Shown piece after piece: positions 14,645-24,045 of a DNA stretch of 34,412 nucleotides. The stretch lies in assembly GCA_003818205.1 (NCBI GenBank), contig RPRQ01000049.1, positions 1 through 34,412 of the forward strand. The letters are read 5' to 3'. Every line of letters begins with the position of its first letter. Position 1 is the stretch's first letter. The notes beneath the pieces were generated by a model, which was not told the DNA's origin, made no database searches, and saw nothing but the letters and a program-made list of their open reading frames with translations. This DNA is from Bacteroidales bacterium (lineage in GTDB: Bacteria > Bacteroidota > Bacteroidia > Bacteroidales > Tenuifilaceae). The position numbers and the translations under genes were made by a program.

Positions 14645-16072
14645 TTGACAACCGAGAATGTTACTCCAAAGGCCGCAAAAAGCCAATCGAGGAATGGTAG
14701 GGTTCCTGCTTACTATCTTATTGCAATGCTCTGTACGCTATTTGTAGCATCGGCGTTCAACCTACTTAGCCATTACGGCTTATTCAAAATAGATGGCACG
14801 GTGCTTATGGTCTTCCGTTGGGTTGCCATTGCCACCATTGTAGGTTATGCTGTGTTCCGCAAATCGCTTACCACATGGATTTTGATAAGTATGATAGTAG
14901 GAGCTGAGTTTGGGCATGACCTACCACAGTTTGCAGTGAATTTGAATGTGGTGAGTAAAATTTTCCTTCGCTTAATTAAAACAATCATTGCCCCTCTCCT
15001 TTTCGCCACCATCGTTGTTGGTATCGCAGGACACTCCAACCTAAAACAGGTTGGCCGAATGGGTTGGAAATCGCTATTATACTTTGAGATAGCCTCAACG
15101 CTAGCCCTCGTGATCGGATTGCTTGCAATCAACATTAGCCAAGCAGGCGTTGGTGTTGTAATCCCCGATGCCATTAATCAATCTGAACTACCTGATGTAG
15201 CCGTTGTAAAAGGTTCCGATATAATCCTTCATATCTTCCCCGAAAATATTGCCAAATCCATTTACGAGGGGCAAGTTCTTCAGATTGTGATATTCAGCAT
15301 TTTGTTCGGTATAGCCGTTGCCATGCTAAAGGACAAACACAAGAACCCGATGATCCGTTTCACCGAATCGCTTGCCGAAACGATGTTCAAGTTTACTCAG
15401 GTTATCATGTTCTTTGCTCCTTTTGCCGTTTTTGCAGCAATTGCTTATAGCATTGGGCATATGGGCCTTGATATTCTTTTCAATCTATTCAAACTACTTG
15501 CTACGCTTTACGTATCGCTAACAGTATTCTTATTAGGAATTTTACTTCCCATTGCCTTACTTTTTAAAATTCCTATCCGAAGATTTATTAAGGCAGTGTC
15601 GGAACCGGTAACCATTGCCTTTGCAACAACGAGCTCCGAATCGGCTTTGCCTGTTGCCATGGAACGCATGGAGGAATTCGGAGTACCCCGTAAGATTGTT
15701 GCCTTTGTAATGCCTACAGGTTATAGCTTTAACCTCGATGGAACAACTCTCTACCTTTCATTAGCTACAATATTTGTGGCACAGGTAAGCGGAATACATC
15801 TTTCCATTGATAAACAGATCCTAATCGTTTTCACGCTAATGCTTACAAGCAAGGGCGTTGCGGGTGTTCCTAGAGCGTCACTTGTTATTTTACTTGGAAC
15901 TGCCGCAAGTTTCGGCCTTCCTACGTGGCCTATATACATCATCCTCGGGATTGATGAGCTAATGGATATGGCAAGAACTTCAGTAAACGTTCTTGGAAAT
16001 TGTCTTGCTACAGCAGTTATTGCACGCTGGGAGGGTGAATTTAACCCACCTGCTGAAACAATTAATAATTAA
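14645..16072 (+). CDS. dicarboxylate/amino acid:cation symporter (DAACS family)
   Basis: A 475-residue secondary transporter taking up dicarboxylates, glutamate/aspartate or related solutes with Na+ or H+. The serine-rich re-entrant loop is TTSSESALPVAMERMEE (about residues 329-345), and MPTGYSFNLDGTTLY (about 357-371) is the family signature for substrate and cation binding. GVPRASLVIL (about 404-413) is the second re-entrant loop. The N-terminus has additional hydrophobic segments before the usual first helix, making it longer than GltP. The start is TTG: no in-frame ATG occurs before the methionine inside the first membrane helix, and the upstream ATG at 14607 is in another frame. The stop codon overlaps the end of a MITE-like palindrome. 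Confidence 0.88.
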   Translation: MTTENVTPKAAKSQSRNGRVPAYYLIAMLCTLFVASAFNLLSHYGLFKIDGTVLMVFRWVAIATIVGYAVFRKSLTTWILISMIVGAEFGHDLPQFAVNLNVVSKIFLRLIKTIIAPLLFATIVVGIAGHSNLKQVGRMGWKSLLYFEIASTLALVIGLLAINISQAGVGVVIPDAINQSELPDVAVVKGSDIILHIFPENIAKSIYEGQVLQIVIFSILFGIAVAMLKDKHKNPMIRFTESLAETMFKFTQVIMFFAPFAVFAAIAYSIGHMGLDILFNLFKLLATLYVSLTVFLLGILLPIALLFKIPIRRFIKAVSEPVTIAFATTSSESALPVAMERMEEFGVPRKIVAFVMPTGYSFNLDGTTLYLSLATIFVAQVSGIHLSIDKQILIVFTLMLTSKGVAGVPRASLVILLGTAASFGLPTWPIYIILGIDELMDMARTSVNVLGNCLATAVIARWEGEFNPPAETINN

Positions 16073-16253
16073 CGTGAGTTCGATATAAGAAATAGTGGTA
16101 ATGCTCTAAAATGTAATTTGTTACAAATTTTTTATTTGGAATTGGAATGGTGCCTGCCTGCCGGTAGGCAGGCACTCTTCCAATTAATCATTAAAGATAT
16201 AATGATAATAAACAAGTAGTTAAGTTGATTCTTACATCGAACTCACGTTAATT
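16067..16253. mobile_element. MITE-like palindromic element, copy A
   Basis: AATTAACGTGAGTTCGAT-TAAGAA at the left end and its reverse complement at the right end (to 16253) form near-perfect terminal inverted repeats of about 25 bp. Inside is a strong hairpin, GTGCCTGCCT and AGGCAGGCAC (16150-16175), extended by AATTGGA/TCCAATT. The left end includes the symporter stop codon (16070-16072), so insertion may have supplied the stop. No reading frame is present. Related copies lie at 21315, 30963, 32334 and 32533. Confidence 0.8.
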
Positions 16254-16577
16254 AAGTATAGAATTTCCCTCGATTTTCAATTTATATTAAACCCTTTTTT
16301 TCTAGAGTTAATTTCAACCCTCTAAATATTAGTTGTTTGAAATTGATCCGAACACTATTTCTAAGATTCTTAGGGCAAATCTATACATGAATTGAATCCT
16401 AAATCGCAAAAAAATCAACAAATTTTACTACCTTTGGCTTGTTCAGGGCTGTCAGAACTACAAATATCGAAGAAACTACTCCCATCACAGGAGAAGACTC
16501 CTCATAAATCTGAATTACTGTCAGCTCAGTAAAAAACAGGTTTAATAACTCAAATCCTTCGAGGAGGGGGAAATTCA
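16254..16577 (+). promoter_or_regulatory. spacer with promoter element and strong ribosome-binding site
   Basis: This AT-rich spacer shows TACCTTTG at 16429-16436 (a -7 box match), which would give a leader of about 135 bases. GAGGAGGGGG at 16561-16570 is a strong ribosome-binding site seven bases before the ATG at 16578. Nothing else is recognised; small frames on the minus strand have no support. Confidence 0.4.
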
Positions 16578-17399
16578 ATGTCATCATTATTCGTAAAATC
16601 CTATCTCAAGCTATGCGGTGTAATCCCAGGATTCCGCAAGATTACCCGTAAATGGATGTATCAGCTAATGGCCCGTTTCATTAAACAAGATCAGTGGTCA
16701 TTCATGAACTATGGTTACGCTCAAATCGATGGGCAAGAGGTAAAACCTATTCTTGACTCCTCTGATGAGGTAAATCGTCTTTCATTTCAGCTCTACCATC
16801 ATCTAGCCAATGAGGTTAACCTTGAGGATAAATCCCTTTTAGAGGTTGGCAGCGGACGTGGAGGAGGTGCATCCATGATTAAGAAATATCATAAACCTAG
16901 CACCATGGTGGGGCTTGATTACTCGGGCAATGCGGTTAAGCTATGCAATAAAAATCATGGACGTGAAGGCTTATCGTTTGTTGAGGGTGATGCTGAAAAT
17001 CTTCCATTCAGCCACGAAAGCTTCGATGCGGTAATCAATGTGGAATCGTCACACTGCTACGAATCAATGAACCGATTCCTCGGGGAGGTAAAAAAAGTAC
17101 TTAAGCCCGGAGGGCATTTCCTTTTCACCGATTTTAGGTACTCTTACGAAATGGAGGAGCTTGAGAAGCAGCTGAACGATTCACAAATGGTTGTGATGAA
17201 GAAAAGGGATATCACCCCCAATGTGCTCCAAGCCTTGGATGAGGATCACGATCGCCGAATGACCGATATATCGAAGAGCATTCCCAAACTATTTGCCAAT
17301 CAGTTCCGTGAATTCGCAGGGGTTAAGAACTCTGTTGTTTACAATCAGTTTGCGAATAGAGATCTTATTTACTTCAGTTTTATACTACAAAAACAATAA
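16578..17399 (+). CDS. class I SAM-dependent methyltransferase, PhMT-like
   Basis: The 273-residue protein has a class I methyltransferase core. Motif I is LLEVGSGRGGG (87-97), the acidic residue of motif II is in VGLDYS (111-116), motif III is EGDAENLPF (136-144), and LKPGGHFLFTDFR follows (175-187). The N-terminal part with a polar segment FMNYGYA (42-48) resembles phthiotriol/phenolphthiotriol methyltransferases and similar lipid or small-molecule methylases. The substrate is unknown. No signal peptide is seen. It is well separated from the symporter and is followed by its own terminator, so it is probably a single-gene transcript. Confidence 0.8.
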   Translation: MSSLFVKSYLKLCGVIPGFRKITRKWMYQLMARFIKQDQWSFMNYGYAQIDGQEVKPILDSSDEVNRLSFQLYHHLANEVNLEDKSLLEVGSGRGGGASMIKKYHKPSTMVGLDYSGNAVKLCNKNHGREGLSFVEGDAENLPFSHESFDAVINVESSHCYESMNRFLGEVKKVLKPGGHFLFTDFRYSYEMEELEKQLNDSQMVVMKKRDITPNVLQALDEDHDRRMTDISKSIPKLFANQFREFAGVKNSVVYNQFANRDLIYFSFILQKQ

Positions 17400-17423
17400 A
17401 TTGAACTCAATATAACCAACTAA

Positions 17424-17457
17424 AGCAGCGCAGGCTTAGGTTTTGCGTTGCTTTTTT
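17424..17457 (+). terminator. intrinsic terminator after the methyltransferase
   Basis: AGCAGCGCA and TGCGTTGCT (17424-17452) form a nine-position stem with one G-U pair, followed by TTTTTT. It lies 25 bases after the stop codon. Confidence 0.8.
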
Positions 17458-17566
17458 AATTGCCTCACCCGATAAAAATACGTTTGAATCTCATTAATGA
17501 TAAATAATTGCTATTTTTCGAAGTTATTCAAAAACGATTGATAATGATAAATTTTTCAAGAATAGA

Positions 17567-18007
17567 ATGGGGAGTATAAACATTCAATATCTTATTAAAG
17601 GGAAGACAAACAGTACTTTACTGCAATTATTCCGATATACCCTTGTCGGTGGTTTCGCATTTTTAATCGATTTCGGAACATTATTCTTTTTAACTGAATA
17701 CCTCCATATTCACTATTTAATCTCGGCAGGCATTGCTTTTATTGTCGGGTTGATTGTTAACTACTTTTTAAGCGTAAAGTGGGTTTTCGATGGGCATACC
17801 ATGGATAATCGATTAATGGAATTTGTAGTATTCTCCCTTATCGGGGTGGTTGGATTAGGGTTAAACGAGCTATTTATTTGGATACTCACCGACATATTAC
17901 TAATTTACTACCTCCTATCGAAGCTTATTACAGCATTCGTAGTTTACTTCTGGAATTTCTTTGCCCGAAAGGTAATCCTCTTCAACAAAAGCAAAAGCAA
18001 TGAGTAA
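17567..18007 (+). CDS. GtrA-family membrane protein
   Basis: This 146-residue protein has four hydrophobic helices, the size and pattern of GtrA proteins, which are thought to flip polyprenyl-phosphate-linked sugars across the inner membrane. [19 protein letters not shown] (helix 1), [16 protein letters not shown] (helix 2 and the conserved NY-x-L-x-x-x-W-x-F motif) and [15 protein letters not shown] (helix 4) are typical. It overlaps the next gene by eight bases (18000-18007), so translation is probably coupled. The lipid-linked sugar is unknown. Confidence 0.85.
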   Translation: MGSINIQYLIKGKTNSTLLQLFRYTLVGGFAFLIDFGTLFFLTEYLHIHYLISAGIAFIVGLIVNYFLSVKWVFDGHTMDNRLMEFVVFSLIGVVGLGLNELFIWILTDILLIYYLLSKLITAFVVYFWNFFARKVILFNKSKSNE

Positions 18008-19586
18008 AACAGCCATTATAATCGGGGCAGGACCTGCAGGATTAACCGCCGCTTACGAGCTTGTCACGAGAACCGATATTAAACCCATTATTATTGAAAG
18101 CACCAATGATATTGGGGGTATCTCTAAAACTGTTGTTCACAAAGGGAATCGCATGGATATTGGGGGGCATCGATTCTTCTCAAAGTCCGATACGGTGATG
18201 AAATGGTGGCAAGAAATTCTGCCAATTCAAGGATCTAAATCAAAGGATGAAATTCTAAAAGATATTCACTATCAGAATAAGAAAACTACGATAAACCTCT
18301 CACCGAATGGCCCTGATCCTGAAATTACTGATAGGGTAATGCTTATCCGTAGCCGTTTATCGCGCATCTTCTTCCTCCGAAAATTCTTCGATTACCCCAT
18401 AACCCTTAACCTTAAAACATTATCGAACCTTGGAGTAATACGGATTTTTAAAATTGGATGGACCTACTTCTGGGTAAGGGTCTTCCCGGTTAAAAGGATA
18501 ACCTCTCTCGAAGATTTTTTCATCAGCCGATTCGGGAAAGAGCTTTACAAAACCTTCTTCAAGGACTATACCGAGAAGGTATGGGGCGTATCGTGCACAA
18601 AAATTGCAGCCGACTGGGGAGCACAACGGATAAAGGGGTTATCGGTTTCAAGGGCAATCCTTCACGCCATCAAATCGATGTTCAAGAGAGAAAAAAACAT
18701 TGAGCAGAAGAATACCGACACTAGCCTTATTGAACAGTTTATGTACCCTAAACTTGGCCCAGGGCAGATGTGGGAAACCGTTGCCCGTATTGTAGAGGAA
18801 AAAGGAGGTGTTATCATTAAAAACACCCAAGCGGTAGGGATTAATATCAGCACAAATCAGGTTAACGATGTATTATGTATCAACACAACAACTAAAGAAG
18901 AATCCACAATAAAAGGGGATTACTTTTTCTCAACAATGCCTGTTAAAGACCTAATCAATGCTATGGGAGGCATTGTTCCTTCATCGGTTAAAGAGGTTAG
19001 CGAAGGTCTGCAATACCGCGATTTTATAACCGTTGGTTTACTTCTGAATAAGCTGAAGATTAAGAATGAGACGAAGATTAGCACTTTATATAATCTAGTA
19101 CCCGATAATTGGATATACATCCAGGAACGGGATGTTAAAGTGGGCAGGCTACAGATTTTCAACAACTGGTCGCCCTACATGGTTGCCGATATCGAGAAAG
19201 TATGGATTGGGCTTGAGTACTTCTGTAACGAGGGCGATGAGCTATGGACTAAAACCGATGCTGACTTCATCCAATTTGCTATTGAAGAGCTGCACATGAT
19301 TGATATTATTGATAGGAATGAGGTAATTGATAGCACGCTAATTCGAATGCCGAAGACCTACCCTGCTTACTTCGGAACCTACTCTCAATTTGATACTATT
19401 AAAGATTTTACCAATAAATTTGAAAACCTATTTTTAATCGGGCGAAATGGGATGCATAAGTATAACAATCAGGATCATTCCATGCTTACGGCAATAACAG
19501 CGGTTAATAATATAATAGCAGGGAACAAACAGAAGGATAATATCTGGAGCATCAATACGGAGGAGGAGTACCACGAAAAGAAATGA
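18000..19586 (+). CDS. FAD-dependent oxidoreductase/mutase-like protein
   Basis: The 528-residue flavoprotein begins with a Rossmann FAD site, [16 protein letters not shown] (6-21), and the ribose-binding acidic residue in IIIES (about 30-34). DIGGHRFFS (about 53-61) and a C-terminal FAD motif, [19 protein letters not shown] (about 474-492), are characteristic of the protoporphyrinogen oxidase/UDP-galactopyranose mutase-like group (COG1232-type). In this operon, between GtrA and a GT-C enzyme, a role in modifying a nucleotide- or lipid-linked sugar is more plausible than heme synthesis (inference). It overlaps both neighbours, by eight and four bases. Confidence 0.8.
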   Translation: MSKTAIIIGAGPAGLTAAYELVTRTDIKPIIIESTNDIGGISKTVVHKGNRMDIGGHRFFSKSDTVMKWWQEILPIQGSKSKDEILKDIHYQNKKTTINLSPNGPDPEITDRVMLIRSRLSRIFFLRKFFDYPITLNLKTLSNLGVIRIFKIGWTYFWVRVFPVKRITSLEDFFISRFGKELYKTFFKDYTEKVWGVSCTKIAADWGAQRIKGLSVSRAILHAIKSMFKREKNIEQKNTDTSLIEQFMYPKLGPGQMWETVARIVEEKGGVIIKNTQAVGINISTNQVNDVLCINTTTKEESTIKGDYFFSTMPVKDLINAMGGIVPSSVKEVSEGLQYRDFITVGLLLNKLKIKNETKISTLYNLVPDNWIYIQERDVKVGRLQIFNNWSPYMVADIEKVWIGLEYFCNEGDELWTKTDADFIQFAIEELHMIDIIDRNEVIDSTLIRMPKTYPAYFGTYSQFDTIKDFTNKFENLFLIGRNGMHKYNNQDHSMLTAITAVNNIIAGNKQKDNIWSINTEEEYHEKK

Positions 19587-21193
19587 CAGGATTTTTTAAC
19601 CATTTAAGAACATGGTTAGGTTTCATTAGATCAAATTTTTTACTCTCTGATATTCATATAATTAAACAAACAATGTCAAAAATACAAAGAAATAAAAAAG
19701 ATAATCAAGAAACTGCTTCCGAATCGTTTTTCAAATTCATGCTACAAAAAGAGCAGAAATATCAAGTAATAGCATTCATTGCTCTTTACTTTATACTCTA
19801 CTATGTAATAACCTATTTGAACCCATACCCCGCAAGCATATCGGACTCGGGGGCGTACGTAAACGCTGCGCTCTCCAACAGGATTGACACCTATAGACCT
19901 TTCGGCTATTCGCAGTTTTTAATATCAATCCATAAATGGTCAACATCCATTCACTTTGTTGTTGCAGTTCAATATTTAATAAATGCAATAAGCTCGTTAC
20001 TACTCATCTTCTCCATCAAATACTTTTTCCAGCCCAAAAGCAAGTTTACCTTTTACCTTTTTGCAATTCTGGCAATATTCTCGCCCCTCTGCATATACCT
20101 AACCAATACAGTGTTAAGCGACTCGCTCTTTTCCTCGTTGACCGTTATATGGGTTACAACAGGGCTTTGGATACTATTCGACCGAAATAATTTTCACAAA
20201 TATTTCTTTTATGCAATCCACCTGATCCTGCTGTTCTACCTTATCAATATTCGATATACAGGGTTAGTATATCTGCCCATAACAATACTACTTCTATTCC
20301 TAACCTTTTATCGTCGGAATATCTATATCAGCCTAATACTCTCGGTAATACCCATTATCTTGGTTTACGGTTATTACAATAAGCAAAAGGCAAAGATTTA
20401 CGACCTAATTCGTGTTGACACCTTTTCGGGCTTCTCGGGTTGGCAGCTGGCGAACAATGCGCTACACTGTATTCCATACGTCGATTTAGACCTATCAGGC
20501 ATTAAGGATAAACAGGTCAAGGAGTTCGCCGAAATTGCTGTGCAGCTAAAAGCATCGTTGGAGCTGAAGAGTAAGCCAACGGCTAAATTCATGTGGGATA
20601 AAACCTCTCCACTAAAGCTTTACTGTTACTACGAGTGCGACAGAACCAATAGCCCTTATATCTACCAATGGAATTACCTCGGAGAGAATGTGTATAGCAA
20701 ATTCGGATCGTATGTAATTATGAAACACCCATTAACCTTTGCAAAGAACTATCTTATACCAAACCTTTGGACAGCACTTTACCCTGTCCACGATCAGATT
20801 GTTAAGCGTTTTAGAATTGACGGAATCCCAGACGAGCGAATGCGCGATTGGTTTAAACTTCCCGCTTCGGAAAAAGTTTATGTTAAGAGTAAAGTATTTG
20901 AGAACTACTTTTTTTTAATCCCCATATCACGGTTAATTATTTGGATTGTAGTACTTGGAGCATTTGTGCTATACCTGATTAAACGAAAGCAAATGCAATG
21001 GCAACCGTACCAGCATGCTGCATTATGGTTAATATTGATTTTCACATCAATATACCTAGCATTTAACGTTTATGCTAGCCCCTTCGAGTTGCGTTACATT
21101 GCGCCTATTCATCTCATGCAGCTTTCGATTATATATATTGTGATTAATACTTTCCGCTTAAACATTCATAAAAGAACACATCAAAAAGTATAA
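19583..21193 (+). CDS. GT-C fold membrane glycosyltransferase (GT39/ArnT-like)
   Basis: A 536-residue protein with a cytoplasmic charged N-terminus of about 55 residues, then about ten membrane helices. The first extracytoplasmic loop contains [16 protein letters not shown] (about 77-92), an acidic catalytic-type loop, followed by RPFGYSQFL (about 100-108). A periplasmic domain of about 160 residues (about 270-430) separates the later helices, and [12 protein letters not shown] (about 502-513) is in the last part. The closest visible resemblance is GT39/PMT-like enzymes using polyprenyl-phosphate sugars. The start ATGA overlaps the stop codon of the FAD gene, so the three genes form one operon. 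Donor and acceptor are unknown. Confidence 0.7.
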   Translation: MTGFFNHLRTWLGFIRSNFLLSDIHIIKQTMSKIQRNKKDNQETASESFFKFMLQKEQKYQVIAFIALYFILYYVITYLNPYPASISDSGAYVNAALSNRIDTYRPFGYSQFLISIHKWSTSIHFVVAVQYLINAISSLLLIFSIKYFFQPKSKFTFYLFAILAIFSPLCIYLTNTVLSDSLFSSLTVIWVTTGLWILFDRNNFHKYFFYAIHLILLFYLINIRYTGLVYLPITILLLFLTFYRRNIYISLILSVIPIILVYGYYNKQKAKIYDLIRVDTFSGFSGWQLANNALHCIPYVDLDLSGIKDKQVKEFAEIAVQLKASLELKSKPTAKFMWDKTSPLKLYCYYECDRTNSPYIYQWNYLGENVYSKFGSYVIMKHPLTFAKNYLIPNLWTALYPVHDQIVKRFRIDGIPDERMRDWFKLPASEKVYVKSKVFENYFFLIPISRLIIWIVVLGAFVLYLIKRKQMQWQPYQHAALWLILIFTSIYLAFNVYASPFELRYIAPIHLMQLSIIYIVINTFRLNIHKRTHQKV

Positions 21194-21565
21194 TGGACAT
21201 TTGCTAATCGCTTTTGTAATAGCTACTTTTTCAAGATTAGATTGTGAACTACCCTATACCGAGAGCACAGGGATTTGCCGTTCTTTAAATCAACTCTTCC
21301 AAGTCCTACGGTTTTGTGAGTTCGATTTAAGAATGCTTATTATATATAGCTATTTATTAGTACTTTAATGCCAATATTAAGTTTTTTCTTTCTTGGTTAA
21401 CCTGCCTACCCTGCCTACCGGCAGTTCGGTTTAGCAACTTTGCGAGAGCCCCGCAGGGCTCAACGAAGTTAAAAATAAACGAGCAACAGTCTTTATGCCT
21501 GAACGTTACACTTATTAACTAAAGAAAATGCCTACATAAAAATGTGCCTGAGTAGTTACTAATTA
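21194..21565. repeat. spacer with one-ended, decayed MITE-like copy B
   Basis: TGTGAGTTCGATTTAAGAA at 21315-21333 matches the terminal repeat of the family at 16067. A broken version of the CTGCCTACCGGCAG core is at about 21402-21424, but no matching right end is found, so the copy seems decayed. A hairpin GAGCCC/GGGCTC lies at about 21446-21461. No gene is seen in this spacer between convergent transcription units. Confidence 0.55.
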
Positions 21566-22174
21566 TTAAATCTTCCGATACGCAACGGCCTCAATTCTCA
21601 GCGATGGGGCTTCGCCGTAAGGTCGGCTGTGCGATTTCTTTTTAATAAGTACAAGCTCCCCATTTAGCATGGCGGCTTTCTTTCGAAGGATAATATTAGC
21701 TGAGTTCTCAAGGGTTTGGGGCTTAACGTACTGCTCACGGGTACTCGCCTCGACCACCACTTCTATTAGGTCAATCTCAATCATCATCGGGCTTACATCC
21801 TTTGGGTTTTCGGTAACCTTAATCTTTTCCCAATCACTATTCTGAGGAATATCAACAGCCCGAGGGGTTATCACCTCCTTACTTCCGCTCCGATAGTAGA
21901 TAACGTTAACCAATCTCCTATCGATTTGAACCATGGTCGATTCTTTAGGCCGCGAATAATAAATGAATTTCGTTGAAAATTTTCTTATTTCTACTTCTCT
22001 TTGCTCCCCGGTCATAAGCATCATAATATCGACACCTAGCTTTGACTTGGGGAAGGCAGCTGATGCGTTGGTGCTCTTATTGGTGGTATCCTGAATAAAA
22101 TAATTTCCCATAGCCAATAAGGGTTGACTATAGCTTAAAACCATTGATACAATAACAGACAGGAGGTTTCTCAT
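21566..22174 (-). CDS. secreted protein of unknown function
   Basis: I do not recognise this 202-residue protein. It begins MRNLLSVIVSMVLSYSQPLLA, a probable signal peptide, followed by a beta-rich region with alternating charged residues (EVEIRKFSTKFIYYSRPKE, MMIEIDLIEVVVEAS) and a basic C-terminus (IEAVAYRKI). An in-frame ATG 30 bases upstream exists (22204) but lies upstream of the TATTTTTG promoter box at 22193-22200, so transcription would start inside it; the ATG at 22174 is chosen. It stands next to the cyclic-diphosphoglycerate-synthetase-like gene on the same strand, separated by a terminator, so the two are probably not co-transcribed. An envelope location is likely. Confidence 0.65.
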   Translation of the reverse strand: MRNLLSVIVSMVLSYSQPLLAMGNYFIQDTTNKSTNASAAFPKSKLGVDIMMLMTGEQREVEIRKFSTKFIYYSRPKESTMVQIDRRLVNVIYYRSGSKEVITPRAVDIPQNSDWEKIKVTENPKDVSPMMIEIDLIEVVVEASTREQYVKPQTLENSANIILRKKAAMLNGELVLIKKKSHSRPYGEAPSLRIEAVAYRKI

Positions 22175-22192
22175 TATTAAAAAAATCCGTAG

Positions 22193-22200
22193 CAAAAATA
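22193..22200 (-). promoter_or_regulatory. -7 element upstream of the secreted protein gene
   Basis: On the minus strand TATTTTTG matches TAnnTTTG, 19 bases before the ATG at 22174. It supports this start codon over the one at 22204. Confidence 0.5.
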
Positions 22201-22254
22201 GCAATAATTATACCATTGAAAAATATATCCTAAAAATGAGCTATTCAATAAAAT

Positions 22255-22287
22255 AAAAAGGGGGCGCTCCTTCTACGAAACGACCCC
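22255..22287 (-). terminator. terminator of the diphosphoglycerate-synthetase-like gene
   Basis: On the minus strand GGGGTCG and CGCCCC form a stem with one bulged base, followed by CTTTTTATTTTATT. It lies 20 bases beyond the stop codon at 22307. Confidence 0.6.
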
Positions 22288-22306
22288 TAAAATAAGTATG
22301 AATGAA

Positions 22307-23653
22307 CTATTTTTTCTTCAACTTGTGCTTCTTAACGAAATTCTCAAGAACACCCTTTAAATCGGGTAATCCAATCTCAGCTAGATCGTAGTAAACACGT
22401 GTATTAGGCTTCTTAATCTTGATGATACGGTTAAGGTCAATTGGAGTACCGATGATAACGGTATCGCAATCGGTCTTGTTGATGGTAGCCTCAAGATCCT
22501 TTAGCTGCTGCGCGCCATAGCCCATTGCTGGTAGAATATTACCAATATTTGGATAAATCTCATAGGTCTCTTTCAGTTTACCTACTAAGTATGGACGAGC
22601 ATCAATCTCTTCAGAAGCACCAAATTTGCGGGCGGCAATAGTACCAGCACCAATCTTCATCTCACCGTGGGTAAGGGTTGGGCCATCCTCAACGATTAAG
22701 CAACGTTTTCCTTCAATAAGACTTGGATCATCAACCTTGATTGGAGAAGCACCGTCAACAACAATAGCTTTGGGATTGGTTTTGCGGATGTTGTCGCGAA
22801 CAATTTGAATTCCTTCTGGCGATGCTGAATCCATCTTGTTAATAACAATTACATCTGCTAAACGAATATTAACCTCACCTGGATAGTAGCTAACCTCAGC
22901 ACCTGGTCTGTGTGGGTCAGCAACAGTTATAGTCAAATCTGGTTTGTAGAAAGCGAAGTCGTTGTTACCACCATCCCAAAGGATAACATCGCAACCGCTA
23001 GGATCTTTCTCTGCTGCACGAAGAATTGCCTCATAGTCAACCCCAGCGTAGATAACATTACCACGTACTACGTGTGGTTCGTACTCTTCCATCTCCTCAA
23101 CGGTACACTTGTGCTTCTTCAAATCTGCTACAGTTGCAAAACGTTGAACTTTTTGAGCAACTAAATCGCCATAAGGCATTGGGTGGCGAACAGCAACAAC
23201 CTTAAGGCCTTGAGCCATTAAATGCTCAACAACTTTACGTGATGTCTGTGATTTTCCGCAACCTGTACGGGTAGCAACAACTGCAATAACTGGTTTTGTG
23301 CTCTTAACCATAGTCTCACCTGGGCCAAGCAGCATAAAGTTTGCACCAGCAGCATTAACAATTGAGCTGATATTCATAACCCGATTGTAAGGAACATCGC
23401 TATATGAGAATACACAATCAGTAACTTTTAAATCTTTAATCAACTTTACAAGTTCTTCCTCAGCAAAGATTGGAATTCCTTTTGGATAAAGTTTTCCGGC
23501 TAATTCGGCTGGATATTTACGACCGTCTATATCAGGAATTTGTGCTGCTGTAAAAGCAACTACATTATACTGTGCATTATTGCGAAAGAAAGTGTTGAAG
23601 TTGTGAAAATCTCTTCCGGCAGCACCAATAATAATTACATTACGTTTTGTCAT
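22307..23653 (-). CDS. cyclic 2,3-diphosphoglycerate synthetase-like P-loop GTPase
   Basis: The 448-residue protein matches the COG2403-type family that includes archaeal cyclic 2,3-diphosphoglycerate synthetase, which closes 2,3-diphosphoglycerate into a cyclic, thermoprotective solute using ATP. It has an N-terminal Rossmann-like region (NVIIIGAAGRDFHNFNTFF, 5-23), a P-loop ATRTGCGKSQTSRK (127-140), DVILWDGGNNDFAFYKPDL (about 224-242), ADVIVINKMD (about 267-276) with an NKxD-like motif, and GPTLTHGEMKIGAG (about 325-338). There is no signal peptide. The ATG has AAAGGAGG as ribosome-binding site, strong for this phylum. Bacterial homologues are mostly of unproven function, so the reaction is inferred from the family. 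Confidence 0.8.
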   Translation of the reverse strand: MTKRNVIIIGAAGRDFHNFNTFFRNNAQYNVVAFTAAQIPDIDGRKYPAELAGKLYPKGIPIFAEEELVKLIKDLKVTDCVFSYSDVPYNRVMNISSIVNAAGANFMLLGPGETMVKSTKPVIAVVATRTGCGKSQTSRKVVEHLMAQGLKVVAVRHPMPYGDLVAQKVQRFATVADLKKHKCTVEEMEEYEPHVVRGNVIYAGVDYEAILRAAEKDPSGCDVILWDGGNNDFAFYKPDLTITVADPHRPGAEVSYYPGEVNIRLADVIVINKMDSASPEGIQIVRDNIRKTNPKAIVVDGASPIKVDDPSLIEGKRCLIVEDGPTLTHGEMKIGAGTIAARKFGASEEIDARPYLVGKLKETYEIYPNIGNILPAMGYGAQQLKDLEATINKTDCDTVIIGTPIDLNRIIKIKKPNTRVYYDLAEIGLPDLKGVLENFVKKHKLKKK

Positions 23654-24045
23654 GGAACCTCCTTTGTATTATTTAGTTTTCAATTGTTTATTCGTAAAAT
23701 TGCCTGACAAATTTAGAAGTTTAAGTATCACTATAAAGTTGGTTTGAGAAAATTTGAAGCCATTCGGATTGAAAAATAATCGTAAATATCTATATATAAC
23801 TGATTATTATATAGTTATGCCTACATCAATCAAAACATGTTAAGAAACATATTATAAAAATATCCATTTATCGGTTTACCCCTCATTCGAAAATATCTAT
23901 ATATAAGTACCATATTTCGTTGAATTGGCGGTGTATATACAACAATTGATCAAAATCATTGTAATTAAACCCATTTTTAGTAGGTTGGCTAGATGGATAA
24001 TGTATTTTTGTATAAGAAAACTTATTTTGATTTAATTGGGAAAAA
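23654..24045. promoter_or_regulatory. divergent spacer with paired 16-bp direct repeats
   Basis: This very AT-rich spacer separates the diphosphoglycerate-synthetase-like gene (-) from the SiaC-like operon (+). AAATATCTATATATAA occurs at 23784-23799 and again at 23891-23906, 107 bases apart, both preceded within a few bases by a CATTCG-containing segment. They may be regulator sites. The TATTTTTG box at 24003-24010 belongs to the plus-strand operon. No gene is seen. Confidence 0.4.
24003..24010 (+). promoter_or_regulatory. -7 element of the partner-switch operon
   Basis: TATTTTTG is an exact TAnnTTTG match 36 bases before the ATG at 24046. The -33 region has only a poor TTG. Transcription would start near 24017. 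Confidence 0.5.

Noticed and set aside
16399-16587. A 62-codon minus-strand frame upstream of the PhMT-like methyltransferase
   Set aside because: It overlaps the promoter and ribosome-binding site of the plus-strand gene and has no motif or context support.
22175-22204. Ten-residue N-terminal extension of the secreted protein starting at 22204
   Set aside because: The TATTTTTG promoter element lies inside it and the downstream ATG gives a better signal peptide.
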